A DNA stretch of 64,000 bases from Bradyrhizobium huanghuaihaiense (GTDB taxonomy: Bacteria; Pseudomonadota; Alphaproteobacteria; Rhizobiales; Xanthobacteraceae): contig NZ_VLLA01000002.1 of NCBI RefSeq assembly GCF_007830635.1, forward strand, positions 248,001 through 312,000, written 5' to 3'. The translations under genes and the position numbers were made by a program. Below the pieces are notes generated by a model. It worked only from the letters and a program-made list of their open reading frames with translations, was not told the DNA's origin and did no database searches. Below, piece by piece: positions 1 to 7,232 of this stretch. Positions within the stretch are counted from its first letter, which is position 1; every line of letters starts with the position of its first letter.

Positions 1-185
1 CCAGTGGCCCGACGGTGGCGCTGGCGCTGATCCGCAAGCTCTATTGGGACAGCCCGGAGAATTCCTTCGAGGATCAGCTCAACCTCGAATTCCAGTGCCA
101 GCTCCGCGCCGGCGACACCCAGGATTTTCGCGAGGGCGTCGGCGCGTTCCTGGAGAAGCGTCCCGCGCAGTTCAAGGGCAAATGA
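1..185 (+). CDS. Enoyl-CoA hydratase/isomerase family protein, C-terminal end (partial)
   Basis: The reading frame is open from base 3 and ends at TGA 183-185. About 60 residues are present, ending in a typical crotonase tail (SGPTVALALIRKLYW near the start, then FREGVGAFLEKRPAQFKGK). In crotonases this is the C-terminal helical region that contributes to trimer contacts; the active-site glutamates lie upstream of the window. The stop overlaps the ATG of the next gene (ATGA at 182-185), so the two are translationally coupled. Substrate specificity cannot be judged from this fragment. Confidence 0.8.
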   Translation, partial: SGPTVALALIRKLYWDSPENSFEDQLNLEFQCQLRAGDTQDFREGVGAFLEKRPAQFKGK

Positions 186-1168
186 TCGAGACGGAGCTTT
201 CCCGCAGCGTTCAGCGCTGGTGCAAGGGCGCGACCGGCGTCACCGGCGCGGCAAAGCTCTCCGGCGGCGCCAGCCAGGAGACCTGGCGCTTCGACATCGT
301 GCATCCCGATGGGCCGATCGGCGCGATCCTGCGCCGCTCGCCGAAGGGCTATGGCGCAGCCCCGACACGCGCGGCAGGCCTCGCCGCCGAGGCGCAGCTG
401 ATGCAGCTTGCCTTTGAAGTCGGTGTGCCGTCGCCGCGCGTAATGCACGTGCTGACGGCCGAGGACGATCTCGGCACCGGCTTCATCATGCAGCGGGTCG
501 AGGGCGAGACCATCGCCCGCAAGATTCTTCGCGATGAGGAGTTTGCCGCGGCGCGGCCGCTGCTCGCACGGCAGATCGGCGGCATTCTCGCGGGCCTGCA
601 CAGGCTGCCGCAGGACAAATTGCCCGAGCTGCGCAGCCGCGGCGCGACCCAGGAGATATCTGAGTTCGAGCGCGACTATCGCAGCCTGAACTGGCCAAAA
701 CCCGTGTTCGAGCTGGCGCTGCGCTGGCTGCGCGACCACGATCCCGGCCCCTCAGTCGAGACCACGCTGGTGCACGGCGATTTCCGCAACGGCAATCTCA
801 TCATCGGCCCCGACGGTGTCCGCGCCGTGCTGGACTGGGAACTGGCCCATCTCGGCGACCCCATGGAGGATCTCGGCTGGGTCTGCGTCAACTCCTGGCG
901 CTTTGGCGAGATCGACAAGCCCGTCGGCGGCTTTGGCTCGCGCGAGGAGCTGTTCGCCGGTTACGCGGCCGCCGGCCGCAAGGTCGACGCAGCGCGCGTA
1001 AAGTTCTGGGAAGTGATGGGGACGCTGCGCTGGGGCATCATGTGCGGCGGCATGATGCAGCGTTTTCGCGAGGGCCCGGACCATTCCATGGAGCGCGCCA
1101 TGATCGGCCGCCGCGCCTCCGAGACCGAGATCGATCTGTTGCGGCTCTTGGCGCCGCGCGGGAGTTGA
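182..1168 (+). CDS. APH-fold phosphotransferase, LvaA / ACAD10-kinase-like (probable acyl-CoA kinase)
   Basis: This 328-residue protein has an aminoglycoside-phosphotransferase fold. The Brenner-type catalytic motif HGDFRNGN begins near residue 198 and the metal-binding DWE near residue 218. Members beside acyl-CoA genes are not resistance enzymes. In Pseudomonas putida, LvaA with its small partner LvaB phosphorylates 4-hydroxyvaleryl-CoA, and the mammalian ACAD10/11 kinase domains act on 4-hydroxyacyl-CoAs. Here the next gene, 3 bases downstream, is an LvaB-type DUF6285 protein, which makes a hydroxyacyl-CoA kinase the best guess. Start: the ATG at 182 overlaps the previous stop by 4 bases; a longer upstream frame exists but would overlap the crotonase. 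Phosphotransferase family is certain; the substrate is inferred. Confidence 0.85.
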   Translation: MIETELSRSVQRWCKGATGVTGAAKLSGGASQETWRFDIVHPDGPIGAILRRSPKGYGAAPTRAAGLAAEAQLMQLAFEVGVPSPRVMHVLTAEDDLGTGFIMQRVEGETIARKILRDEEFAAARPLLARQIGGILAGLHRLPQDKLPELRSRGATQEISEFERDYRSLNWPKPVFELALRWLRDHDPGPSVETTLVHGDFRNGNLIIGPDGVRAVLDWELAHLGDPMEDLGWVCVNSWRFGEIDKPVGGFGSREELFAGYAAAGRKVDAARVKFWEVMGTLRWGIMCGGMMQRFREGPDHSMERAMIGRRASETEIDLLRLLAPRGS

Positions 1169-1171
1169 TAC

Positions 1172-1549
1172 ATGCAGGACGAGCCGACCCCGGTCGAGCT
1201 GACCAAGTCAGTCGCCGATTTCCTCCGCAGCGACATCACGCCGCTGATCTCCGGCCATCAGGCCTTCAAGCTGCGCGTCGCCATCAACATCCTCGATCTC
1301 GTCACGCGACAGCTGACGCAGGAGGAGGGGAGCGCTGCGAAGGAGGTTGAACGCCTGCGCGCGCTGCTCGGGATCGACGGCTCGGTGACCGAGCTCAACC
1401 GCGTGCTGGCGGAGCGGATCGCCAAGGGCGAGGTCGATCTCGCAACTCCAGGCCTAGCCGAGCATCTGTGGGTGACCACGATGGACAAGCTCGCGGTGGA
1501 TCAGCCGAACTATGCGTCGTACAAGCGGGAGCTGGGGCGCAATCCGTAG
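1172..1549 (+). CDS. DUF6285 protein, LvaB-like partner of the upstream kinase
   Basis: This is a 125-residue soluble, mostly helical protein with no signal peptide. Its central segment (HQAFKLRVAINILDLVTRQL) is typical of DUF6285 proteins, which nearly always sit next to an APH-type kinase and acyl-CoA dehydrogenases. The P. putida counterpart LvaB is needed with LvaA for 4-hydroxyvaleryl-CoA phosphorylation. It starts 3 bases after the kinase stop and is surely co-transcribed and coupled. No catalytic residues can be named, so a scaffold or activator role is inferred from the family. Confidence 0.75.
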   Translation: MQDEPTPVELTKSVADFLRSDITPLISGHQAFKLRVAINILDLVTRQLTQEEGSAAKEVERLRALLGIDGSVTELNRVLAERIAKGEVDLATPGLAEHLWVTTMDKLAVDQPNYASYKRELGRNP

Positions 1550-1630
1550 GATGGGTAGAGCGAAGCGAAACCCATCATCTCGCACCTTGCCCTGCCATTG
1601 ATGGGTTTCGCTGCGCTCTACCCATCCTAC
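1546..1630. repeat. Palindromic intergenic repeat (GGATGGGTAGAGCG type)
   Basis: The arm at 1546-1575 is repeated as its near-perfect reverse complement at 1601-1630 around a 25-base loop. The left arm starts inside the stop codon of the DUF6285 gene. It can form a long RNA hairpin and probably serves as a bidirectional terminator between convergent genes. Confidence 0.75.
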
Positions 1631-1643
1631 GCACTCCATCCGC

Positions 1644-1730
1644 CGTCATTGCGAGGAGCCCTTGCGACGAAGCAATCCAGACTGCCTCCGGGGCGAGATT
1701 CTGGATTGCTTCGCTGCGCTCGCAATGACG
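1644..1730. repeat. Palindromic intergenic repeat (CGTCATTGCGAGGAGC type)
   Basis: The left arm at 1644-1680 contains CATTGCGAGGAG and GAAGCAATCCAG; the right arm at 1701-1730 is the reverse complement (CTGGATTGCTTCG, GCTCGCAATGACG). It is a separate family from the repeat just before it, and it ends 15 bases from the stop of the minus-strand crotonase. Confidence 0.75.
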
Positions 1731-1744
1731 ATGGAAAAACCGCG

Positions 1745-2524
1745 TTACTTCCCCACCCATTTCGGCGGCCGCTTCTCCGAGAACGCTTTCGGGCCCTCGA
1801 TATAGTCCTGCGAGGCCGCCATCGCCTGCACGGCCGGATAGTCGCGCTGCTCCGCGATCGCCTGTTCCAGCGACACGCCAAGCCCGCGCTGAATGGCCTG
1901 CTTCGACGCCCGGATCGACATCGGCGAGTTCTTGCTGATCATCTCGGCCCAGCGCAGCGCGGCGACGAGCGCTTCGCCCTGCGGCACCACCTCGTTGACG
2001 AAGCCGAGCTCAAGACCTTCCTTGGCGCTGACATGGCGCGCGGTGAGGATCATGCCCATGGCGCGCTTCAGCCCGATCTGCCGTGGCAGCCGGTGCAGGC
2101 CGCCGGCGAGCGCGGCGAGGCCCACGCGCGGCTCGGGCAGGGCGAAGGTCGCATTCTCCGCGGCGATGATCAGGTCGCAGGCGAGCGCGATCTCGAAGCC
2201 GCCGCCCATCGCAACGCCGTTCACCGCGGCGATGATCGGCTTGTCGCAGTCGAATCGCGCAGTGAGGCCGGCAAAGCCGCCCTTGTCCCAGCCGCGCTTT
2301 CCGCCGGCGGCCTGCCACTTCAGATCGTTGCCGGCGCAGAACGCCTTGTCGCCGCTGCCTGTGACGATCGCAATCCACTGCTCGGGATCGGTCGAGAAAT
2401 CGTCGAATACCTTCTGCAGCTCGAAATGCGCATCCGTGTGCAGCGCGTTGTAGACCTCGGGCCGCGACAACGTGACGATCGTGATCGGTCCCTTGCGTTC
2501 CACCTTGGAAAATTTCAGCTCCAT
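1745..2524 (-). CDS. Enoyl-CoA hydratase/isomerase (crotonase) family protein
   Basis: This 259-residue crotonase contains the CoA/oxyanion segments FCAGNDLKW and GVAMGGGFEIALACD. The catalytic glutamates of enoyl-CoA hydratase are both present, as the E of GGGFE and the E of LPEPRVGL, so it probably hydrates a trans-2-enoyl-CoA. Start: ATG 2524 has GGGAG 6 bases upstream; an upstream in-frame ATG at 2566 has no clear ribosome site. It is transcribed away from the acyl-CoA dehydrogenase at 2736 across a 211-base divergent gap. A role in acyl-CoA beta-oxidation is clear; the exact substrate is not. Confidence 0.85.
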   Translation of the reverse strand: MELKFSKVERKGPITIVTLSRPEVYNALHTDAHFELQKVFDDFSTDPEQWIAIVTGSGDKAFCAGNDLKWQAAGGKRGWDKGGFAGLTARFDCDKPIIAAVNGVAMGGGFEIALACDLIIAAENATFALPEPRVGLAALAGGLHRLPRQIGLKRAMGMILTARHVSAKEGLELGFVNEVVPQGEALVAALRWAEMISKNSPMSIRASKQAIQRGLGVSLEQAIAEQRDYPAVQAMAASQDYIEGPKAFSEKRPPKWVGK

Positions 2525-2601
2525 CGCGCGCTCCCGCATTTTCTCGTGAAGGAATATTGGCGTCATACTACCGCGCGCCGACGCCGGAGCACCATCGAAT
2601 T

Positions 2602-2619
2602 GCGCAAAGCGCTTTGCGC
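2602..2619. promoter_or_regulatory. Perfect 18-bp palindrome in a divergent promoter region
   Basis: GCGCAAAGCGCTTTGCGC is a perfect palindrome between the crotonase start (2524, minus) and the acyl-CoA dehydrogenase start (2736, plus). Its position suits an operator for a dimeric regulator shared by the two genes. The regulator is not encoded next to it. A chance palindrome or leader hairpin is possible. Confidence 0.35.
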
Positions 2620-2735
2620 GGCCGGCACGTCTCGGCTTGCTTGACTTGCATGGGCTCTTCTCACCTTAATCATGCGAAGCAAAAATCTGCGTAGCGCCTT
2701 AACGCAAAACGATAAAATCAATCCGGGAGAGAACC

Positions 2736-4010
2736 GTGGATTTCTCATTGCCTGCCGACCTCGTCGCCTATCTCGGAGAGCTCGACCGTTTCATCGAACG
2801 CGAGATCAAGCCGCTGGAGGAGGCCGACGACAACATCCGCTTCTTCGACCACCGCCGCGAATGGGCGCGCACCGATTTCGAGAATGGCGGCTTGCCGCGG
2901 CACGAATGGGAAGCGTTGCTGCGCAAGGCCAAGGATCTCGCGGACGCCGCCGGGCATCTGCGCTTTCCGGTGCCGAAGCAATATGGCGGCAAGGACGGCT
3001 CCAACCTCTGGATGGCCGTGATCCGCGAGCACTTTGCCGCGAAGGGGCTCGGCCTGCACAACGATCTCCAGAACGAGCATTCGATCGTCGGCAATTTCCC
3101 CGTCGTCACCATGCTCGACCGCTACGGCCGCGACGACCAGAAGGCGATGATCGACGGCTCGATCCGGGGCAAGTATCGCATCACGTTTGGCCTGACCGAG
3201 CCGCATCACGGCTCGGACGCCACCCACATGGAGACGCGCGCGGTGCCCGCGACCCGCGATAACGTCAAGGGCTGGATCATCAACGGCGAGAAGATGTGGA
3301 CCACCGGCATGCACGTCGCAACGCACTGCGCGCTGTTCGCGCGCACGTCGGGCAACGACGGCGATGCCCGCGGCATCACCTGCTTCCTGGTGCCGGCAAA
3401 GAGCCACGGCGTCAAGGTCGAGGAGTACATGTGGACCTTCAACATGCCGACCGACCATCCACGCGTCAGCTTCACCGACGTGTTCGTGCCCGAGGATGCA
3501 CAATTCGGCGAGGTCGGCCGCGGCCTGTCGCTGGCGCAATGCTTCGTGCACCAGAACCGCATCCGCCAAGCCGCGAGCTCGCTGGGCGCCGCCGTCTACT
3601 GCATCAACGAGAGCGTGAAATACGCGCGCGAGCGAAAGCCGTTCGGCAGGGCGCTCGCGGAGAACCAGGCGATCCAGTTCCCGCTGGTCGAGCTTGCCAC
3701 GCAAGCCGAGATGCTGCGCCTTCTGATCCGCAAGACCGCCTGGGAGATGGACCAGCTCACCGAGGAGCAGATCGAGCGCACGCTGTCGGACCGCGTCTCC
3801 ATGTGCAATTATTTTGCAAACCGCCTCTGCTGCGAATCTGCCGACCGCGCCATGCAGGTGCATGGCGGCATGGGCTACTCACGCCACAAGCCGTTCGAGC
3901 ACATCTACCGCCACCACCGCCGCTACCGCATCACCGAGGGCAGCGAGGAGATCCAGATGCGGAAGGTGGCCGGATTCCTGTTTGGGTATATGGGGCCGGG
4001 GAAGCATTGA
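2736..4010 (+). CDS. Acyl-CoA dehydrogenase
   Basis: This 424-residue FAD flavoprotein has the acyl-CoA dehydrogenase order: helical N domain, beta domain (FGLTEPHHGSDATHMET, NGEKMWTTG) and C-terminal helical domain (MQVHGGMGYSRHKPFEHIYR). The C-terminal segment ITEGSEEIQMRKVAG carries the conserved glutamate region. It should oxidise an acyl-CoA to an enoyl-CoA and pass electrons to ETF. Start: GTG at 2736, preceded by GGGAGA at 2725-2730. It faces the crotonase across a divergent promoter and is followed by an AMP-forming ligase on the opposite strand, within a catabolic neighbourhood. Substrate chain length is unknown. Confidence 0.9.
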   Translation: MDFSLPADLVAYLGELDRFIEREIKPLEEADDNIRFFDHRREWARTDFENGGLPRHEWEALLRKAKDLADAAGHLRFPVPKQYGGKDGSNLWMAVIREHFAAKGLGLHNDLQNEHSIVGNFPVVTMLDRYGRDDQKAMIDGSIRGKYRITFGLTEPHHGSDATHMETRAVPATRDNVKGWIINGEKMWTTGMHVATHCALFARTSGNDGDARGITCFLVPAKSHGVKVEEYMWTFNMPTDHPRVSFTDVFVPEDAQFGEVGRGLSLAQCFVHQNRIRQAASSLGAAVYCINESVKYARERKPFGRALAENQAIQFPLVELATQAEMLRLLIRKTAWEMDQLTEEQIERTLSDRVSMCNYFANRLCCESADRAMQVHGGMGYSRHKPFEHIYRHHRRYRITEGSEEIQMRKVAGFLFGYMGPGKH

Positions 4011-4024
4011 GGCGCACAGCTATC

Positions 4025-4113
4025 GTAGGGTGGGCAAAGCGAAGCGTGCCCACCACCTCTCGCTAATGTGGAGGAAACGTGGGCACGGCGCTTTGCGCCT
4101 TTGCCGCCCTACG
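4025..4113. repeat. Palindromic intergenic repeat (GTAGGGTGGGCAAAG family)
   Basis: The arm GTAGGGTGGGCAAAGCG at 4025 and its reverse complement ending near 4113 flank a short loop. The same family recurs at 34105-34194 and 48608-48733. It lies 15 bases after the dehydrogenase stop, consistent with transcription termination. Confidence 0.75.
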
Positions 4114-4146
4114 GCACCGCCATTGTTGCGCGTTGTCTCTCCCCAG

Positions 4147-4278
4147 CGTCGTCCCCGCGAACGCGGGGACCCATAACCCCAGGGAGAGGTTTGGGGCGAT
4201 TTGGTAACTCCGAGTCTCGTCAAACCTCTCCCCGGGGTTATGGGTTCCGGGCTCGCGCTGCGTGCGCCCCGGGACGAC
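4147..4278. repeat. Palindromic intergenic repeat (CGTCCCCGCG...CGGGACGACC family)
   Basis: Nested inverted arms: GGGGACCCATAACCCC on the left, GGGGTTATGGGTTCC on the right, with outer arms CGTCGTCCCC and GGGACGACC. Related copies are at 5941-6069 and 24747-24894. It ends 8 bases from the stop of the minus-strand ligase. Confidence 0.75.
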
Positions 4279-4285
4279 CTCGCGA

Positions 4286-5863
4286 TCAATTCACCCGTCG
4301 ATCCTTTCCCGCCCAATACGGCTCGCGCAACTGCCGCCGCAAGATCTTGCCGCTTGGATTCCGCGGCAGCGCCGGCAGGAACTCCACGCTCTTCGGCGTC
4401 TTGTAGCCGGCGATGCGCTCGCGGGTGAAGTTGATGATGTCGGCGGCGGTCGCCTGCTTGCCTGATTTCATCACCACCACGGCCTTCACCGCTTCGCCCC
4501 ATTTGTCGTCGGGCACGCCGATCACGGCAGCTTCGGCGACATCTGGATGATCGCACAGTGCGCTCTCGACCTCGGCGGGATAGATGTTCTCGCCGCCGGA
4601 GATGATCATGTCCTTGATGCGGTCGTGGATGTAGAGATAGCCGTCCTCGTCCATGTAGCCGGCATCACCCGTGCGCAGCCAGCCGTCGCCGCGCAGCGTG
4701 GCGGCGGTCGCCTCCGGCAGGTTCCAGTAGCCCGCCATGTTGGAGCCCGAGCGCGTCGCGATCTCGCCGACCTCGCGCGGCGGCAACGGCTTGCCGTCCG
4801 CATCCAGAATCGCGATTTCGACGCCCGGCAGTGCCTTGCCGGCCGAGCGCATCCGCTCGAGCCCCTCGACATGGTCCTCCGGCGGCAGCGCGACGATGGT
4901 GCCCGTGGTCTCGGTCATGCCGTACATCTGCACGAAGCCGCATTTGAAGACCTCAATGCACTCCTTCAGCAGCGCCGCCGGAATCGGGGAGGCGCCGTAC
5001 AGCATGTATTTCAGCCTGGAGAAATCGACGGTCCTCGCGCGCGGCTGCCGCACCACGAATTGCATCGCCGCCGGCACCATGAAGAGCTTGGTTATCCCCG
5101 ACCGCTCGAAGAAGTCCAGCACCTTGGTCGGATCGAACTCGCGCGCGATCACGCCGCGGGCGCCGTGATAGAGCCCCATCACGCCCCAACCCGAGCCGCC
5201 GATGTGGAAGATCGGCATCGCCACCAGCGAGACGTCGTCAGTCGACCACCGGTTCCACTCCGGCTTGTCTTCGGCGCTGCCAGTCTGCACCAGATTGAGG
5301 AAGTTCGCATGCGACAGCATGGCGCCTTTCGGCTTGCCCGTGGTGCCCGAGGTGTAGAGCTGGATCGCGATGTCCTTCGTGTCGATCGGCACTTTTGGAT
5401 CGTCGCCACTCTGCGCATCGCGCCACGCGGTAAAATCCTGCCATTCCGGCGCGCCGCCTTCGGTCGTGATGATGGTGCGCACGCCCGGGATCTGGTCCCT
5501 GATTTGCCGCACCTGCGTGATGAACTCCGGTCCGACGAACAGCACCGGCGCCTTGCAATCCGAAACGATGAAGGCGACCTCCGGCCCTGCGAGCCGCCAG
5601 TTCACCGGCGCCATCACCACGCCGGCCTTCATCGCGCCCATCAGCAGCTCGAAATAGAGATCGCTGTTCTTGCCGAGATAGGCGATGCGGTCGCCCTTCG
5701 TCACGCCCATGGCGATGAGTGCGTTCGCGACCTTGTTGGTCTTGATGTCGAATTCGGCAAAGCTGGTGGCGCGGCCCTCGAACTCATAGGCAATGGCGCT
5801 GCCGCGGCTTCTCGCGCGCTCGCGCACCATGTCGGTGAGGTCAGCCAATGGCTGTGTGGACAT
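4286..5863 (-). CDS. AMP-forming fatty acid/acyl-CoA ligase
   Basis: This 525-residue ANL-superfamily adenylate-forming enzyme has the P-loop-like motif LYTSGTTGKPKGAM, the adenine-binding YGMTETTG, the hinge region HDRIKDMIISGGENIYP, and the C-terminal catalytic lysine in NPSGKILRRQLREPYW. It activates a carboxylic acid to an acyl-adenylate and then the CoA thioester. Start: ATG 5863 follows CGTACGGGAGAAAC. A very similar leader (CGTACGGGAGAAACGGCG) precedes the reductase start at 7128, suggesting related initiation regions. Length is normal. The acid is unknown, but the neighbouring dehydrogenase, crotonases and dienoyl-CoA reductase suggest a fatty or alicyclic acid. Confidence 0.9.
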   Translation of the reverse strand: MSTQPLADLTDMVRERARSRGSAIAYEFEGRATSFAEFDIKTNKVANALIAMGVTKGDRIAYLGKNSDLYFELLMGAMKAGVVMAPVNWRLAGPEVAFIVSDCKAPVLFVGPEFITQVRQIRDQIPGVRTIITTEGGAPEWQDFTAWRDAQSGDDPKVPIDTKDIAIQLYTSGTTGKPKGAMLSHANFLNLVQTGSAEDKPEWNRWSTDDVSLVAMPIFHIGGSGWGVMGLYHGARGVIAREFDPTKVLDFFERSGITKLFMVPAAMQFVVRQPRARTVDFSRLKYMLYGASPIPAALLKECIEVFKCGFVQMYGMTETTGTIVALPPEDHVEGLERMRSAGKALPGVEIAILDADGKPLPPREVGEIATRSGSNMAGYWNLPEATAATLRGDGWLRTGDAGYMDEDGYLYIHDRIKDMIISGGENIYPAEVESALCDHPDVAEAAVIGVPDDKWGEAVKAVVVMKSGKQATAADIINFTRERIAGYKTPKSVEFLPALPRNPSGKILRRQLREPYWAGKDRRVN

Positions 5864-5940
5864 GTTTCTCCCGTACGTCTTGTTTTTATGCCTGGGAGTG
5901 TGGCGTCATCCGCGGACGAAGACAAGATGGGCCCAGCTGT

Positions 5941-6069
5941 CGTCCCGGACAAGCGCGCGTAGATCCGGGACCCATAGCCACGAGACGCAATTTGGCGAAG
6001 ACCGGTCATGACCAATCTTCGCCAAACGACATTCGGTGGTAATGGGTCCTGGCTTTCGCCAGGACGACG
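5941..6069. repeat. Palindromic intergenic repeat (CGTCCCGG...CCAGGACGACG family)
   Basis: Outer arms are CGTCCCGGACAAGCGCG and CGCCAGGACGACG. Inner arms TTTGGCGAAGA and TCTTCGCCAAA flank GGGACCCATAG and AATGGGTCC. With the next element it fills the 392-base gap between 5863 and 6256; no gene is seen there. Confidence 0.7.
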
Positions 6070-6104
6070 ATTGGGGAATCTTCGTTGTCCCGGGCAAACG
6101 CGGT

Positions 6105-6250
6105 CTCGTGTCCCGGACGCGCTGCAGCGCCCTTGCGCTGCTGCGCAGAGCCGGGACCCATGCTGCTTACGCGTTTGAAGAGAGATGGGCCCCGGCTCAG
6201 CAGCGCACCACGCCGAAGGCGGCGCGCTGCGCTGCGTCCGGGGCACGAGA
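6105..6250. repeat. Palindromic intergenic repeat (CTCGTGTCCCGGACGCG family)
   Basis: The outer arm CTCGTGTCCCGGACGCG and its complement GCGTCCGGGGCACGAG enclose a pair around GGGACCCA and GGCCCCGGCTCAGCAGCGCA. A second copy with nearly the same arms is at 30435-30566. It ends 6 bases before the stop of the reductase. Confidence 0.75.
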
Positions 6251-6255
6251 GAGCA

Positions 6256-7128
6256 TCACCCCCGCTTCGCCCGATCCTTCTCGTTCTGCGCCATGATGCT
6301 CTCGCGCGCGGTTTTCCAGTCGTCGTCGCTCCAGTCGCGGAGCTGGTAGAAATTGCCGCCCATCGCGAGCGCCTGGGCGCCGTCCATGGCGATGGTTTCG
6401 CCGTTGATCCAGTCGCAGCCGCCGGAGATCAGGAACACCGCGAGGTTCTGCAGTTCCTCCATGGTGCCGACGCGGCCCATCGGGTTCATCGCCCTGGTGC
6501 GCGCGCCGGCTTCATCGCCCGGCTTGATGCGCTTGCTCATGCCCTCGGTCGGGATTTCGCCCGGCGCGATGGTGTTGAGGCGGATGCCGTAGCGGCCCCA
6601 TTCGGTCGCAAGCGACATGGTCATGGCGTGGATCGCCGACTTGCTCATCGCCGACGGCACCACATAGGGCGAGCCGTTGCGCACCCAGGTCACGGTGATC
6701 GAGACGACATTGCCGGGCTGCTTCAACGCAATCCAGCGCTTGCCGATCGCGTGCGTCACGTAGAACGTGCCGTGCATGACGATGTTGGCGACCGCATCGA
6801 AGCCGCGCGGCGACAGCTCCTCGCTGCGCGAGATAAAATTGCCGGCAGCATTGTTGATGAGATCGGTGAGGGGACCATCGCGAAAGATGTTCTCGATCAT
6901 CTCGTCGACCGCGAGCGCGTTGCGGATGTCGACGCCGTGGCTGGTGACGCGGCCGCCATAGAGATCCATCAGCTCGGTCGCGGTCTCGTCGCACACGATC
7001 TTGCGCCGGCCGCAGATATGCACCTCGGCGCCGAGCTGGAGGAAGCGCGCCGCCATCGACTTGCCGAGCCCGGTGCCGCCGCCGGTCACGAGAATGCGCC
7101 GTCCGGCCAGAAGATTTTCCTTGAACAT
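6256..7128 (-). CDS. SDR oxidoreductase, 2,4-dienoyl-CoA reductase (DECR)-like
   Basis: This 290-residue short-chain dehydrogenase/reductase has the nucleotide-binding TGGGTGLG and the NNAAGNF motif. In place of the classical YxxxK it has VVPSAMSKSA. That replacement, plus the downstream EWGRYGIRLN, GRVGTMEELQNLA and WINGETIAMDG segments, closely matches mitochondrial/peroxisomal 2,4-dienoyl-CoA reductases, which use NADPH to convert 2,4-dienoyl-CoA to 3-enoyl-CoA during oxidation of unsaturated fatty acids. Start: ATG 7128, preceded by GGGAG. It is divergent from a dienoyl-CoA-isomerase-like gene at 7233, which supports the call. Family is certain; the reaction is inferred from motif resemblance. 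Confidence 0.8.
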   Translation of the reverse strand: MFKENLLAGRRILVTGGGTGLGKSMAARFLQLGAEVHICGRRKIVCDETATELMDLYGGRVTSHGVDIRNALAVDEMIENIFRDGPLTDLINNAAGNFISRSEELSPRGFDAVANIVMHGTFYVTHAIGKRWIALKQPGNVVSITVTWVRNGSPYVVPSAMSKSAIHAMTMSLATEWGRYGIRLNTIAPGEIPTEGMSKRIKPGDEAGARTRAMNPMGRVGTMEELQNLAVFLISGGCDWINGETIAMDGAQALAMGGNFYQLRDWSDDDWKTARESIMAQNEKDRAKRG

Positions 7129-7155
7129 CGCCGTTTCTCCCGTACGGATTGTCAG

Positions 7156-7175
7156 TTAATTGGTCGATTGACTAA
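7156..7175. promoter_or_regulatory. Possible operator between divergent reductase and isomerase genes
   Basis: TTAATTGGTCGATTGACTAA is an imperfect 20-bp inverted repeat (6 of 10 positions pair) in an AT-rich island between the starts at 7128 (minus) and 7233 (plus). Its form resembles TetR-family sites that control fatty acid oxidation genes. No regulator gene is adjacent. Confidence 0.3.
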
Positions 7176-7232
7176 ATCCGGCCGTCAGCTTTCTGTAAAG
7201 CGGCACCGAACAAGAACAGGGAGAATTCATCC

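Noticed and set aside
182..1168. Aminoglycoside resistance phosphotransferase
   Set aside because: The fold is shared, but coupling to a crotonase and a DUF6285 gene points to acyl-CoA metabolism, not drug modification.
4547..5962. Plus-strand open frame over the acyl-CoA ligase
   Set aside because: It lies wholly antisense to a clear ANL-family gene and reads as arginine/histidine/alanine-rich noise. The same holds for the frames at 16895-18325 and 53867-55252.
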